Source: Antedon mediterranea
Lineage: Eukaryota > Echinodermata > Crinoidea > Comatulida > Antedonidae
NCBI RefSeq assembly: GCF_964355755.1
Contig: NC_092674.1
Span: 20,550,001 to 20,610,000 of the forward strand
Length of the DNA stretch: 60,000 nt
Reading direction: 5' to 3'
A program made the position numbers and the translations under genes. This document shows, piece after piece, positions 13,198 to 24,599 of the stretch; the stretch's first letter is position 1, and each line of letters opens with the position of its first letter. Below the pieces are notes generated by a model. It made no database searches. It was not told the origin of the DNA and worked only from the letters and a program-made list of their open reading frames with translations.

Positions 13198-13554
13198 TAT
13201 ATCTACAACTCATTGTCCTCCATAAATAAAAAAAAAACTAAGTCATAATTCATTCTGAAGAACTATAATAGATTTAAAATTGACAAATTCATTCTTATAA
13301 TAGCTTTAAAAATACTATTACATTAAACACAACGCCAGTGGATAAACCAATCACAGGCGACAATTTTTATTACAACTTGCTCGTAATGATCTTATATGCA
13401 ACGTACGTCCTTGCGTTGCGTCCTATAAAAAATCGATACGATATTTAGTCATCTTTTAACGAACCAAAAAAACTGCACACGGTACTGCAAAATCATTTGA
13501 TATTGCGCTGCTGTGACTACCATTTGTCATCGTTTTAAAGAATATATTTAAAAA

Positions 13555-14607
13555 ATGTTTAATTTTATCTGTTTAGTTTTCTTAAAGCTCACAATTAGCA
13601 TTATCAAAGGAGAAAATATTGGTAAGAAACCAGCCTTTTTTAACAAATATATTTATTACCTGAAAGTGTTTATTTACATAAATATTCATGATGGTTTTTT
13701 TGTTTTGTTTTTATGTGGAACAGTTCTTTGAATAAAGATATAAATAACAGAACAATACAAATCAATTATTGATGTTATAGAAAAAAATAATGTTTTTGCT
13801 CCTTGTTCCATTGAAAATAACTTTAATAATCTAATTTCCACTTGTTTTTTTTTTACAGAATGCTCATATTCCCAATACAACTTATCCATGTACAGTGTAA
13901 ATCATTTAACTGACTTGTCAACACAAACATGGATGGATCTTAAAGACATCTGCAAGGCATCTGGTGGCTACCTTGTGTGTATCAATACACCTGATGAGTT
14001 TGAGTTTGTACTAAATATTCTTAATAAACCAAAATGTAGCAGCAACACAAGGTACGGAATTGGATTTTTGCGTCAACCTGGTCTGATCCGTGACGTTGAC
14101 TCCAGCTGGAAATGTGAGGGAGATCGTACCACTCTGAACACCCAGGTGACACCATGGAAATCTGGTCATCCGAATAAGCCTAATTATGAGTATGCTGCGA
14201 CGACACTAATGTCGGAATTAGCCTTTCTGAAAGATGTAGATCCCCATATTCGATTTACCCGCTATAACGATGGATACATCTGTGAATATGGTATTTTGAT
14301 TTTTCTTGATATTTATTTCATTAAATTATCTCTTAATAAATACAGATTGTTGTAGATAATACCTTTACTTGATTGTTAAATTCGACTTAGGCCTATACTG
14401 ATATTATTTAAAACATAAAGGTTTTATTCAATCGTGAAGTCGACAATGTGTATGTTGCATTGTGTGGTCGAGTTAGCTTCATCACATCTCATAAAGAGTT
14501 GAAATTAATGCTATCCCTTTGCAGTACGATTCATTATTGTCATTTATATTGGTATATCTATTTTTGTAAGATCCAGTAATTTTTCAAGCTTTGAAGTTAC
14601 CTGTTAG
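13555..14607 (+). CDS. C-type-lectin-like protein, copy A, three exons
   Basis: The exons are 13555-13621, 13859-14290 and 14525-14607 (582 nt, 193 residues), with GT-AG borders and phase-1 introns. Exon 1 encodes a signal peptide. Exon 2 is one C-type-lectin-like domain: C24 at its start, then WMDLKDICKASGGYLVCINT and DEFEFV (the usual W...C...GG.L..I....E.EF pattern), and later SSWKCEG, a WKSGHP block and the closing YICEY. The calcium and sugar motif (EPN or QPD, with WND) is not seen, so sugar binding cannot be assumed. Exon 3 encodes a short hydrophobic stretch (IIVIYIGISIFV) and a 13-residue tail, perhaps a membrane anchor; it is short for one. The gene is tail-to-tail with the LAMP-like gene copy A. 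Copy B is also open. A secreted or membrane recognition role is inferred only from the domain. Confidence 0.75.
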
Positions 14608-15395
14608 TGTTGGGAAGACTAATTCTCCTATACGATGTGCTCTGCAGTGCTTCAGAAAGAACAATTGTAAGGGATTTTACGCAGAAGTAGTAGGTTGTCA
14701 GCTCATTTATGAACTGAACAGTGAAATTACTGGTTTTAAGAAGACTACTTATCGCCTTTAAATATACTGACATTTTTGCCCAGTTTCTTTTGGATATTTG
14801 GTAGTGTCTTATTTGTATTACATGTGTTGCCTGTATCACGTAAGGTTGGTTAATGCTTAGTATGATGATGATACTTGGAGATAAGTTTAAAACACATGTG
14901 ATGTTGTATTCCAAATTAATATAATTCTTATGATACTGGGGAAATCTACAGTACCGAGAATTGGGTTAAATTACAGAATATGCTTCTTTATTGTGATTCT
15001 TATTGGGATGATTCGTGTCACAGAATACTGTGCTGTAGTTTGCAGAGTATGGGCAAACCAAGTAATACAGTTATCGATGTTGATGTTTCTTCTTTCTTTT
15101 CTCAAATACCGTCACAAATGTGATCTTCTTTTCAGGTCAACCTTTTTAGGAATACGTTTTTTCAATCCTCAGTATTATTTCATAGAATCTGTACATTTTG
15201 GAACGGTCTTTTCTCATATTTAAAGACCTTGATCTTCTTCGTCAACACTACTTTCCTAAATTCTCCTTTCACCTCTCTTTTTAATTTTCATTGTAATTAT
15301 TATGTTATTACTATTAGATGTTTATCTACATTGATATTTCTTTAAATTTAAATTTAAAATTCATATCATATTTTAGTCGTGCTTAACTAATTATT

Positions 15396-15665
15396 TGTTT
15401 CTTTCTTTCTTTATTTCAATTTACAACAAAAACATAAACAAATAATCATTACAAAACAAAAGAATGGAAAGAGGAATCGCTGAAGCACAGCTTATAAGTA
15501 GAAACCCTCTGTTACAAATCATTATATAATAATATATAAATAGAAATATGAAAAATAAGGCACATGACATTGTTATTTATTTATACTGGATAACCTCTGC
15601 AGTCAAAGACTGGTCTCCCAGAGGGTTCAGTTATGATCAGTGGCTGTGCTATAATACAACACACA
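15396..15665 (-). mobile_element. LINE 3'-end fragment (minus), GAAA tail
   Basis: Read on the minus strand, it contains GACTGCAGAGG and a terminal AATTGAAATAAAGAAAGAAAG, typical of the 3' untranslated end of a non-LTR element with a short tandem tail. No coding part remains. Block B carries the same fragment, so it predates the duplication. Confidence 0.45.
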
Positions 15666-16195
15666 TTTACACGTTTATTATATATTTTGAATATAACATT
15701 ATTTAGTACATTAATATCAATCGAAAACAATTAAAATAGTATTCACTCACTGAACTTGCTATAATCAGAACTATACTACAACATTTTTCAAACCATTTGT
15801 ATTAATTAAATGTAAACAAAATGTATATATTTTATGTTGAGTAAATGAGATTTATTAACTTTGATAATGTAGGCCTATACTAATGAAATACAGAATTCTC
15901 ATGCGGAGAGTGTTTTTGTTTGTTTCTTCAACGTACTGATCATGTTTACCACAAATATGACAGTATATATGATATAATGAAGGTTTTTTTAGACAATTAC
16001 TGTAATTAATTGTCTTATCCGTAAAAAAAATACGACTAGTTTAGTTACTCGTAAAGTTTTGCAAAATTTGCCGCACCAGTGACTCCCCACATTTTGGGTG
16101 TCGTGAGATTCTATTTGACTGAATGCATTTAATTATAGTGTTCATTTTTTAAATACAACATGACAACCGTGATCAGCTTTCATTTAATTACAGGT

Positions 16196-16455
16196 GTCGA
16201 CTTCGCTCCTCTAATAATGATCCCACCCGACTTTTCGTTCCACGATCTAATCGGAAAGCTGGTGAAAATGCGTTTTCTGTCGCCGCTCCGCGCTGATCTG
16301 GAACGCGCTACCTGTTCATTTGATAGGAGCGAATTCGGCACCCCTCTTTAAACGTCAACTTAAACCTTTTCTTTTTAATTAATTACTTAGTATTGTTAGG
16401 CGCTCTGTTCTTTGTAGGGCGCCATATAAAAACCTGTATAGAATAGAATAGAATG
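16196..16455 (+). mobile_element. CR1-like LINE 3' fragment, GAATA tail
   Basis: The first part translates to the end of a LINE polyprotein (the terminal LFKRQLKPFLF block near 16,345-16,378). It is followed by the hairpin-like GGCGCTCTG...GGGCGCC and ATATAAAAACC, then repeated AATAGAATAGAATG. It is 5'-truncated and noncoding now. The same copy is in block B, with small deletions. Confidence 0.7.
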
Positions 16456-16652
16456 TTATATTATTTTATATATAAATATGATGTCATTTTACAATTCATT
16501 GGAAAAAAGAATGACATGCTATTATATTTTGAATAAATGTTATCACTTGTTTTTCTGTTGCTATTGAAATAAAATAAAACAAATGGTCGTGACAAACGGA
16601 TGCACAATAAATGGTAAAACGTGCAGAAGGAACGAATGCAGTTACATGGATC

Positions 16653-16676
16653 GGTCAGGTCAGGTCAGGTCAGGTC
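16653..16676. repeat. (GGTCA)n microsatellite
   Basis: Short pentanucleotide run GGTCAGGTCAGGTCAGGTCA, also present in block B at about 44,013-44,036. Confidence 0.9.
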
Positions 16677-16847
16677 ATTTTAATAATATTAAACAAAACG
16701 CAAAAATGTATTGATGTATTCTTATATTTAAAATAAATTATTTTTAAATGCGAGTATCAACAATATTAATCGATAATTAACATAATATAACAAAACGAAT
16801 ATAAATGCATTACAATGTTGGCATACTTCTTGGTGATTCGCCAAATA

Positions 16848-18550
16848 CGTATCCGGATATTCACCCCCTGGACATTTACCCCCCGGACAACTACCCCCCG
16901 GACAACCACCACCTGGACCACTACCCCCTTAGGACAACTACCCTTTTAGGACAACTACCCCCCGGACAAATACCCCCCGGACAACTACCCCTTTAGGACA
17001 ACAACCCCCTTAGGACAACTACCCCCTGGACAACTACCCCCCGGACAATTACCCCCTAGGAACAATTACCCCCCGGACAATTACCCCCCGGACAATTACC
17101 ACCCAGAAAACTATCCCTTTAGAACACCCTAACCACCCAGACCATTCAACAACCTGACTCTGCAACTATTAATTAATAACTATATTTTAATTCGTTACTT
17201 TGACGAATTACTATTCATTATTGTAAACAAAAGTAAAAGATTGAACATAAATATAGCCTGGTGGTATAAACTGAAGATTGTCACACATGATCATAGGATA
17301 GTCGAACGTATTATATAGTACTCCATGTATTTACTGTAAAGACTGGGTTCGCTAATAATAATAATAATTTTTGCGTCAGGACAATGCTTCGATAACCACT
17401 GGTCTTAAAAGAATTAATTTTTGTCTCAAATTTGTCATATATGTATTTTTGTACACTTGAAGAATAATATCACTTTTGATATTTGACCTCAATGTTCACT
17501 CACCGAATAAACGTCGATCTTTAAATAAATTCCCCTCAAATAAACGGTGACCATGTCACTCCCATGAAACATCATATGGAATAATCGGCGTCTATTTCCA
17601 TTAGATTATACCCCCTCCCATTGAATAAACAACTTTCTTCCAATAAATGTCCACCTAAAAACCACCTAAACAATAAACAGCCCAGGCCGTTTTTTTCAAT
17701 AAATACGGTACTTTAAATCTAGCACATCTAGGGTCTAGCGTGCTGTTAAACAGAATAATCGGTTAAAAACGGGTGTTTCAAAACTAGAGACCCGAGACCA
17801 GAGACCAGAGACCCGAGACCCAATACGAAAAGGGAGACCTAAATATACGAAAAGGGAGACCCACGTACGAAAAGGGAGACCCCACTATACGAAAAGGGAG
17901 ACCCCACTATACGAAAAGGGAGACCCTAATATACGAAAAGGGAGACCTAAATATACGAAAAGGGAGACCAAATATGCGAAAATAGAGACCCAAATATACG
18001 AAATGGGAGACCTAAATATACGAAAAGGGAGACCCACTATAAGAAAAGGGAGACCCCACTATACGAAAAGAGAGACCACACTATACGAAAAGGGAGACCC
18101 TAATATACGAAAAGGGAGACCCAAATATAGGTCTCCCTTTTCGTATTGGGTCTCGTGTCAGGTCTCTGGTCTCGGGTCTCTAGTTTCGAAACACCCGTTA
18201 AAAACAGATGATTTCATTTTTACAGAAACCGGTCCTATATATTTGTCTACTTTTGGATTGGGGGGAGGGGTAGTTGACCGGGGGGTAGTTGACCGGGGGT
18301 AGTTGACCGAGGGGTAGTTGACCGGAGGGTAGTTGACCGGGGGGTAGTTATCCTAAGGGGGTAGTTGTCCTAAGGGGGTGGTTGTCCAGGGGGTAGTTGT
18401 CCGGGGGGTTGTTATCCTAAGGGGGTAGTTGTCCTAAGGGGGTAGTTGTCCGGGGGGTAGTTGTCCGGGGGGTAGTTGTCCTAAGGGGGTAGTTGTCCGG
18501 GTGGTAAACATCCGGGGGGTAACTGTCTAGGGGGTAGGTGTCCTAGAACC
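16848..18550. mobile_element. Foldback transposon FB1 (TU-like), 15-bp subrepeat arms
   Basis: The element is bounded by a 9-bp direct repeat, CGCCAAATA (16839-16847 and 18551-18559). Block B keeps a single CGCCAAATA at 44199-44207 and no insert, which proves the insertion and its ends. It begins CGTATCC and ends CTAGAACC. The left arm (to about 17,120) is an array of 15-bp units such as GGACAACTACCCCCC; the right arm (from about 18,260) is the same array inverted. The core (about 17,150-17,755) is noncoding and contains a hairpin AATTCGT...ACGAATT. It is followed by an inner inverted repeat around a GAGACC minisatellite. Sea urchin TU foldback elements are known to have inverted-repeat outer domains of 15-bp tandem units; kinship is inferred. 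No transposase is present. It sits 6 bp past the stop codon of the minus-strand LAMP-like copy A. Confidence 0.85.
17755..18215. repeat. Inner palindrome around a GAGACC minisatellite in FB1
   Basis: Left arm (about 17,760-17,845: GGTTAAAAACGGGTGTTTC, then AACTAGAGACCCGAGACC) and right arm (about 18,125-18,208, its reverse complement) enclose an array of roughly 19-bp units, TATACGAAAAGGGAGACCC. All units in the array face the same way until the right arm flips them. Units vary by 1-3 bases. No spacers, so it is not CRISPR. Confidence 0.85.
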
Positions 18551-18564
18551 CGCCAAATATATTG

Positions 18565-21500
18565 TTATATCGTGCTGGAAACCTGATAATTAAATGGATT
18601 ATTTTTCTTTCGGTTGAGACGAATGGTAAAAATAATACCCATGATAATTGGTGTAATAGTTACCACAGCCACTACAATGATGGTGTTTATTCCTATTTGG
18701 TCAATACCGCTAGGTTCACTTTCGCATACTTGCACTGTAAATCCATAAAAAAACACACAATTACGGTATATTCAAATAATAACAATTACAGAACTCTATA
18801 TTAATCTGGTATCAACATTACCGTATTACACAAAAGATGTAAATGCCAGACTATTTAACTTTGATAATGGAATTCAGATATTCAGTAGTATTTTACTTCC
18901 AAGTATTATTAGTAATTTCAATTTGATTATCTAAATAATAACGATGCGTAATTACTTACCTTTACCGTAATCTAGATCAGATGTATATTGAACATAGGGT
19001 TAAAGTTTAAAATTGTTAAGAGTAAGAATCTTGTCAGAAACTTGAAACGTTAAACTGTAGCCTAATAATAGCCAACGTCTATATTTGTGAAGTCACTGCT
19101 TGTTAAAACAGAGGTCGAATCTACAATTTTGATCAAAATATCAGAAATTCATATAATATATATTAAATGTATATAGGCGTACACTATACATAGAGAATAA
19201 ACTTGCCCCTTTAAGGTGAGATACAAACCATTTAAAATAATCAATAGTAGGTCCTAGCCCCTACTTAATAATAATGGTCACATTATTATCTTAGTAGGCC
19301 TCAATAAGATAGAGGCTTCAACAGCAGCGTGGCGCTGCGAGCAGGGTACCAAGCATCAAGCATCAAGATCGAAGAGGACCAGTTACCGGAATCTAGGCTC
19401 TCAAGTTATGAATGGAGATAAGAAGATAAGAACATTGATACTTATATATGAATGTGTTGATTATAATTTTGATACTTATGAATGTGTTGATTATAATTTA
19501 ACATTTGGGAAGTTGACCATATAATTTAAATTGATAATTCTAATAATTGGTGTGACATGTGTGACATACAATACTCTTGCTTGGAATTATAATCATTGAA
19601 AAGTGTGGATCTGTTAAAATATATTGTTGATATGTTATCTGTGATCAATTGTTTATATAGTACCTTATAGTTTAGTTTATGAATGATCGTTGTTCGTATA
19701 TTCTCGATTTAAACTCGTTATATCATCTGTGTATATTAATATGGCGAAAGCTGAGAAACCCGATACTGAGACCACAGGAATTAATAGTATGATTGCTGCG
19801 CTTACTGATGTGTTGAAAGGTGTGGGTGTTCAAAAAGTTCCTCCTCCTATTAAGTTGGCTAAATTTAGGGGTCGTCCAAAATCCCCTGGGGATGTCACGT
19901 TGCGGGAATGGCTCGAAGATTTTGAGACATATTGTACACATTATAATCTAGGTGGGGACGTAAAATATGATGCCCTAGTAAGTCACTTGGGGGGATCGGC
20001 TAAAGACGAAGTACATTACCAAATGTCCATATTGGGTAAAGGCAAACATGTTAAAAAGGCCATTCAAGTGTTACAGACTACCTTTTCTCCAGATGAATCC
20101 GTATCGGCTTTAAATACTTTGTTTTATTCTCGTAATCAGTTGGATTATGAAAGTGTGGCCGAATATAGTTTAGAGTTAATGAAAATTTATTCGCGATTAT
20201 TGGAAGCTTCTTTCCCCAATGAACAGAATGCTCTCAAACATTTACAGGACTCCACACTCAAACAGAGATTGGTAGAAGGGGTACGGGATCCACTCGTTAG
20301 GCGTGAAATTAATTGGAACAATATGCAAAGGTAAAATGTGGTAATTTTGTTATGTTATTTTATTGCCCACGTCATATCATAGCGTCTTCTATAATAGGCT
20401 TACTTTTTTCAATATTTTGTAAAGATGTATTTTCCCCCTGAAAAAATAATTCTAAACAAAAATTTATGTTGAAAGTGCCATTTTAATGTAACATAGTAGT
20501 TATCTACTTTGATTAAAAATTGGATCGAAAAAAAAAATATTTATCGAAAAAAAACTGTAATTTAAAGCAAAAAATTGTCAAATTGGCTGCCAGCCAATTG
20601 GTTTTTGGTTAAATTTAACCATTTATTTTGTCATTTTATAAGTGAAAACATTGTTTATTCTACGGAAGTGATAAACCTTATTAAAACGACAAAATAACAT
20701 ATTCAAAGTCTGATTTAATTAATCTTCATTTTACATGTTTTTGGGGGACAATACATCTTTAATATTTCCTGATCTCCAAATTTCCGTTAAATAATATTTT
20801 GTACCCATGCATTACGAATACAATTATATTTATTTTCTTTGGACAAAAATATGACACGAATTTAGCAAAGTTTAATGCGTGCTGACACTGTAATACTTTC
20901 GGCTCTGAATTCGACTGAGCTCCATTATTTTTAAAACAAAATTAGAAGACTTGCCTTCTGTAGGATAATGACTGAAATCGTCTGAGTCTGCAATCGTTAT
21001 GCTGTCTAGTTTGTACTGTAACCCATACATTGTGTAATCTAGTCGGATACCCCACGCCTTTAAATCCTTAAATGTCAATGTGAAAGATGCATACGTCCCT
21101 CGACACTTGGAGTAGGTGGTGTCAGATTCGGGGGGTACTTTGATTATATCTGTCTGTAAAGGTATTTTTCAATAAATTGTTGCTAACATGAATAAATCGG
21201 AAAGTGGTAAGTAGAAAAGTAACGTATCGTATAAAATAATAAATATAAAGTTGCAAAAACCATATCAGAGTAGATTCTTAGTCCTGAATATTCGACAGTT
21301 AGTACAATGTAAATAGTGTTTAGATCTTAAACATGTATTTTGTACCCACATTTTCCACACATTTAGCTTTTTAAACAAACACGTAGTTACATTAGCGTGT
21401 TTAACCTAAACGTGTTTATAGCTACATGTTATTTTCCAACACTCATTTTAGCAGTCAACATGTTTAGTAGGTACGTGTTTAGCGTTGCGTGCATACGATT

Positions 21501-22858
21501 TTACAGTAGCGGAGAAAAAGTTCCACACATGAGCTCCACACATGGAAAACCTAACCGTGTCTTTATATTGCTCCACATGTTTAACAATCAACTCGTCACT
21601 GATGTGTTAAGTTGGCCTACATGTTTCAAATGTGTTTAGAACCCAAAAATGTTTCATATCTAAACATGTTCAAGGCTAATTGTGTGGAAAAGTGGGTACA
21701 AATACTATTATTATTTACAGTGTACAGCTTTTATATAGCATTAATACAATTTCAATAGCATATAAACACCGAAAGGTTGACCCAGTACAAACACTGAATG
21801 TATAATTATACAAACAAATAAATGACAATTTTAATGCTTCCTTAATAGAATAAACCATGATTTTTTTTTATTGAGAAAGTCTTTCTATTTTATTGTGATA
21901 TACCGTCGTAATACTAATACCTGTAATGATAAATGCCTACCCCATATACTTCTTCAGGTACAGTAATAGTGGCTGCCATTTTCATCTTCATGCACAGGTA
22001 ACCGTTGCTGTCTTTTACTAACCATTCTGCAGGTGCCGTTCCCTCCACCATTGGCAGAAACGATAGGCCTACTGCTGTAGATATATATTTACATTCATTA
22101 TTTGTTAATACTGATGCCAATCATTTTATGAAATCACTTCGAACCATATTTAATGCTAGAAATGTAGGTCTATCTCTAAAGATAGATACTGTATACATTT
22201 TTTTAATATATTGTTTGTTTAATCAGGGAAGAGTGAACTTTTGACCATTGGATGGAAATAAAAACTAAAGAAAAAAATAGTCAATCGGAAGCACGGTTTC
22301 AAATTTACTTAGTTTCTAGTTAAGGTAACGGTTTATTTTTTTATCTTTATATTTGAATCATTTGTCATCTTTGTTTCAGAAAAATTGAATAACTTTATTA
22401 AAATCACAAACTAGTATATTCAAGGTTTGAATTTATTCATCTTTATTAATTGTTGTCAAACACATCTTTAAGCATATACATTGTCGCCTTTAAATAATAA
22501 TTTTTCTATGTATACCTAGATATCTATCTAAACCCAATTTTAATTAAAATAAATTTCAATTTAAAATTACTTTTATTTTCTTCATAGACGTATTTACAAA
22601 ACCTGTAGTTAGTCTAACAATATTCCCTAGAATTAATGATGACTTGTTGGTGCGTGTAAAGTGTATGTGATCGAGTAATGGCTTAACTCAGGTTACAGTA
22701 GGGCTAAGTAACTGTACACAGCATTATTGAATGAGATTTGATAGGTCTATCACGCTACATTCTGTTTCTATCTGGGGTGTGGATCAAAATTATAAGTTAT
22801 GGCTATACTTACCTATAAATACTACACATAACAGATGATGCTTTGTTGCGCTCTTCAT
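18565..22858 (-). pseudogene. Second LAMP-like gene, copy A, stopped in exon 4
   Basis: Exons read 22858-22813, 22074-21941, 21153-20955, 19061-18960 and 18734-18565 (651 nt if translated through). The layout mirrors the 2,375-10,130 gene: signal peptide, then a 134-nt second exon with EWLVKDSNGYLCMKMKM, then SKCRGTYASFTLTF, then the block corresponding to FNVKMQPF, then QVCE and a membrane helix (NTIIVVAVVTITPIIMGIIF) with a basic tail. The third intron starts with GC in the context GAAG|GCAAGT, the usual GC-AG donor. A TAA at 19000-19002 interrupts exon 4 where block B has CAA, so this copy looks inactivated. The exon 4 start is uncertain: the region lacks the usual Y.C cysteine. Exon 2 ends at GGG|GTAGGC by phase. 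Confidence 0.65.
19337..20334 (+). mobile_element. Retrotransposon gag-like fragment without LTRs
   Basis: An open frame from ATG 19741 (or 19690) to 20334 encodes about 197 residues. They include KLAKFRGRPKSPGDVTLREW and later blocks resembling the capsid part of Ty3/Gypsy-type Gag; no zinc knuckle or protease follows. Just upstream, TGGCGCTGCGAGCAGGGT at 19337 looks like a primer-binding site (TGG pairs with a tRNA CCA end), yet no LTR precedes it. Block B lacks nearly all of this but keeps the last 20-odd bases (TGGAACAATATGCAAAGG at about 45,020), so B probably deleted it, or the frame ends in host DNA. The fragment lies in intron 3 of the LAMP-like copy A. Confidence 0.6.
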
Positions 22859-23407
22859 TATGGTAGGGCTTCCAGTAATTCAACTAACTTACTTAGTTAG
22901 CTTCCTTATCAATCAAAAAATAGCCTATATTTCTTAAAATTATAACTTTTATGAATTCTACCAAAAATGAACTGTCGGCGAAATGCGGTTTGTTTACGAG
23001 CTCACTGTTGTTTCCGTGTAGTATGATCCGGAATGTATATTTACCCATGATTTTATAATCTTTGTAACCACTTTTACATCATGCGTGCGTAAATATAAAT
23101 GACCTGGCGTGCTTGCATTGCATTTTACTAATAACTACTTTTGTATCTACTAAAAAATAAAGCAGACATGACATTTTAGCCGTAAAGTATTGTTTATACA
23201 CTTAGGCTAGATGGTGTATAAAACCAAAAAAGACCGTCTTCACTCCTTCCATTATTGACAAAATTACAAGACCTAAAATTTCATTATATAGGTCTATTAC
23301 GATTTAAATAAATAACTATTGTATTAGCCTACATTCAAAAGGTATATATCGCTTACAATATTATTTTCCTACTCTACTACTACTGTACTACTCTACTACT
23401 ACTACTA
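22859..23407. other. 5' flank of LAMP-like copy A, no gene
   Basis: AT-rich. It ends in an imperfect CTA triplet repeat (about 23,373-23,406) into which the next element is inserted. No promoter motif could be fixed. Confidence 0.5.
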
Positions 23408-23589
23408 TAGTCCAGTCAATCTAGTGATATTTAGAGGTAAACCCACCACAAATTGCAATAGTAATGAAACATTGATTTTTTCATTCCAAATGTACTTTAG
23501 AATGACATATTAAAAGTCACCGAAAATTGAAGCATTGGAACACATTATTTTTACGTAATCTCAACAACTATATAGCGATTTTATTCCGT

Positions 23590-24480
23590 AAATATTTTTG
23601 GGGTAGGGGGTAACATTTATGCCCATAACTTGTGGTTTTAAAATCCAATCTCAATAATCTTGATATCAATGTGTAGAATATATATTTCTTTCTAATATGC
23701 AATTTAAAAAAACAAAATATAACACCTATTTATATAACTAGAGGTCAAAAGGTTATTGACCTTTTACAAAAACTCATTTTTTTCCATAAAAAAATGATTA
23801 ACTGTAATATCGTATGCCATAATTGTGGATGCATTTAATCAAAATTGTGTTTTTTTTTTTACCTATCGATATATAAAATAGGAAACATGATGTTAACTAG
23901 GAGAATTTTAAAAGTAATGATGTACTATTCTTATTGAAATTGATTCTTGATCAAATGTAATGTAAACGATTTTGTGGTATGGGGTAGCGTTTATGCCTAT
24001 AATCCATTGTTTTATAATCATATCTAAATAGCTTTAGTACCAATGTGTATAGTATATATATCCTACTAATATACATTAAAAAAACAATTAATGCAACAGT
24101 TATACGTAACTAGAAGTCAACAGGTCATTGACCTTTTACAAAAACTCAAATTTTTCCTAACAAAATTATTAACTGCAATGTCTTATTCCATAATTGCCGA
24201 TGCATTTGATGAAACTTGTGTTTAGAGGTAACATTTATGCCAATAACATCTAAATAACAACAAATGAGTATAATATGTATTTCTTACCGTACTCTAAAAA
24301 CTAATTGATACAACAGTTGTTATGTTACTATAGAGGTCAATGACCTTTTACGAAAACTCAAATTTTCTTTTAAAAGCGTAAAACTAAATTATGTTTATTT
24401 ATATATTGGAAGTATTTGGTGCAAATAATGTTTTTCCTGTACCTATTGTATCGTCATGAAATAAGAAAAATGATGCTAAC
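23590..24480. repeat. Three diverged subterminal repeat units, about 250-370 bp
   Basis: Each unit has GGTAACATTTATGCC-like sequence (near 23,607, 23,983 and 24,226). Each is followed by a run ending in AGGTCA...TTGACCTTTTAC.AAAACTCAAA. A similar, inverted AGGTCA segment lies near the right end at about 27,560-27,595. Confidence 0.65.
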
Positions 24481-24599
24481 TAGAAGAACATTGAAATTCA
24501 TTAGCGGTATGTACTATTGCTGATTAATTAATGAGTCTTGATAATTTGGAATCAACTCATGATTTACTATAGATAGATGTTTGATGATTTTAGTATCAG

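Larger units (their letters stand above)
11270..21740. repeat. Segmental duplication, block A
   Basis: This region matches block B (37,215-46,440) in the same orientation over the lectin-like gene, the LAMP-like gene and the DNA between. The copies are close enough for the exons to differ by only a few bases. Sequence found only in A: a LINE fragment (about 11,650-12,545), the foldback element (16,848-18,550) and the gag-bearing piece (about 19,337-20,310). A continues past 21,740 into the first two exons of the LAMP-like gene; B does not. Confidence 0.85.

Noticed and set aside
14597-15223. ORFs of 105 and 97 codons kept in both blocks
   Set aside because: They lie in the 3' region of the lectin-like gene on both strands, with no domain signal; similarity reflects the duplication.
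16805-16996. ORF rich in Pro and Asp (similar at 31,341, 31,559 and 31,777)
   Set aside because: Pure translation of the 15-bp foldback subrepeats; no start context or conservation.
17820-18130. Regular direct repeats (GAAAAGGGAGACC) resembling a CRISPR array
   Set aside because: Units are contiguous and of nearly one sequence with no unique spacers, inside a eukaryotic foldback element.
19337-20334. Complete LTR retrotransposon
   Set aside because: No LTR pair, protease, RT or integrase is present beside the gag-like frame.
21397-21639. 80-codon ORF conserved in both duplicated blocks
   Set aside because: It overlaps intron 2 of the LAMP-like gene on the other strand; conservation is explained by recent duplication alone.
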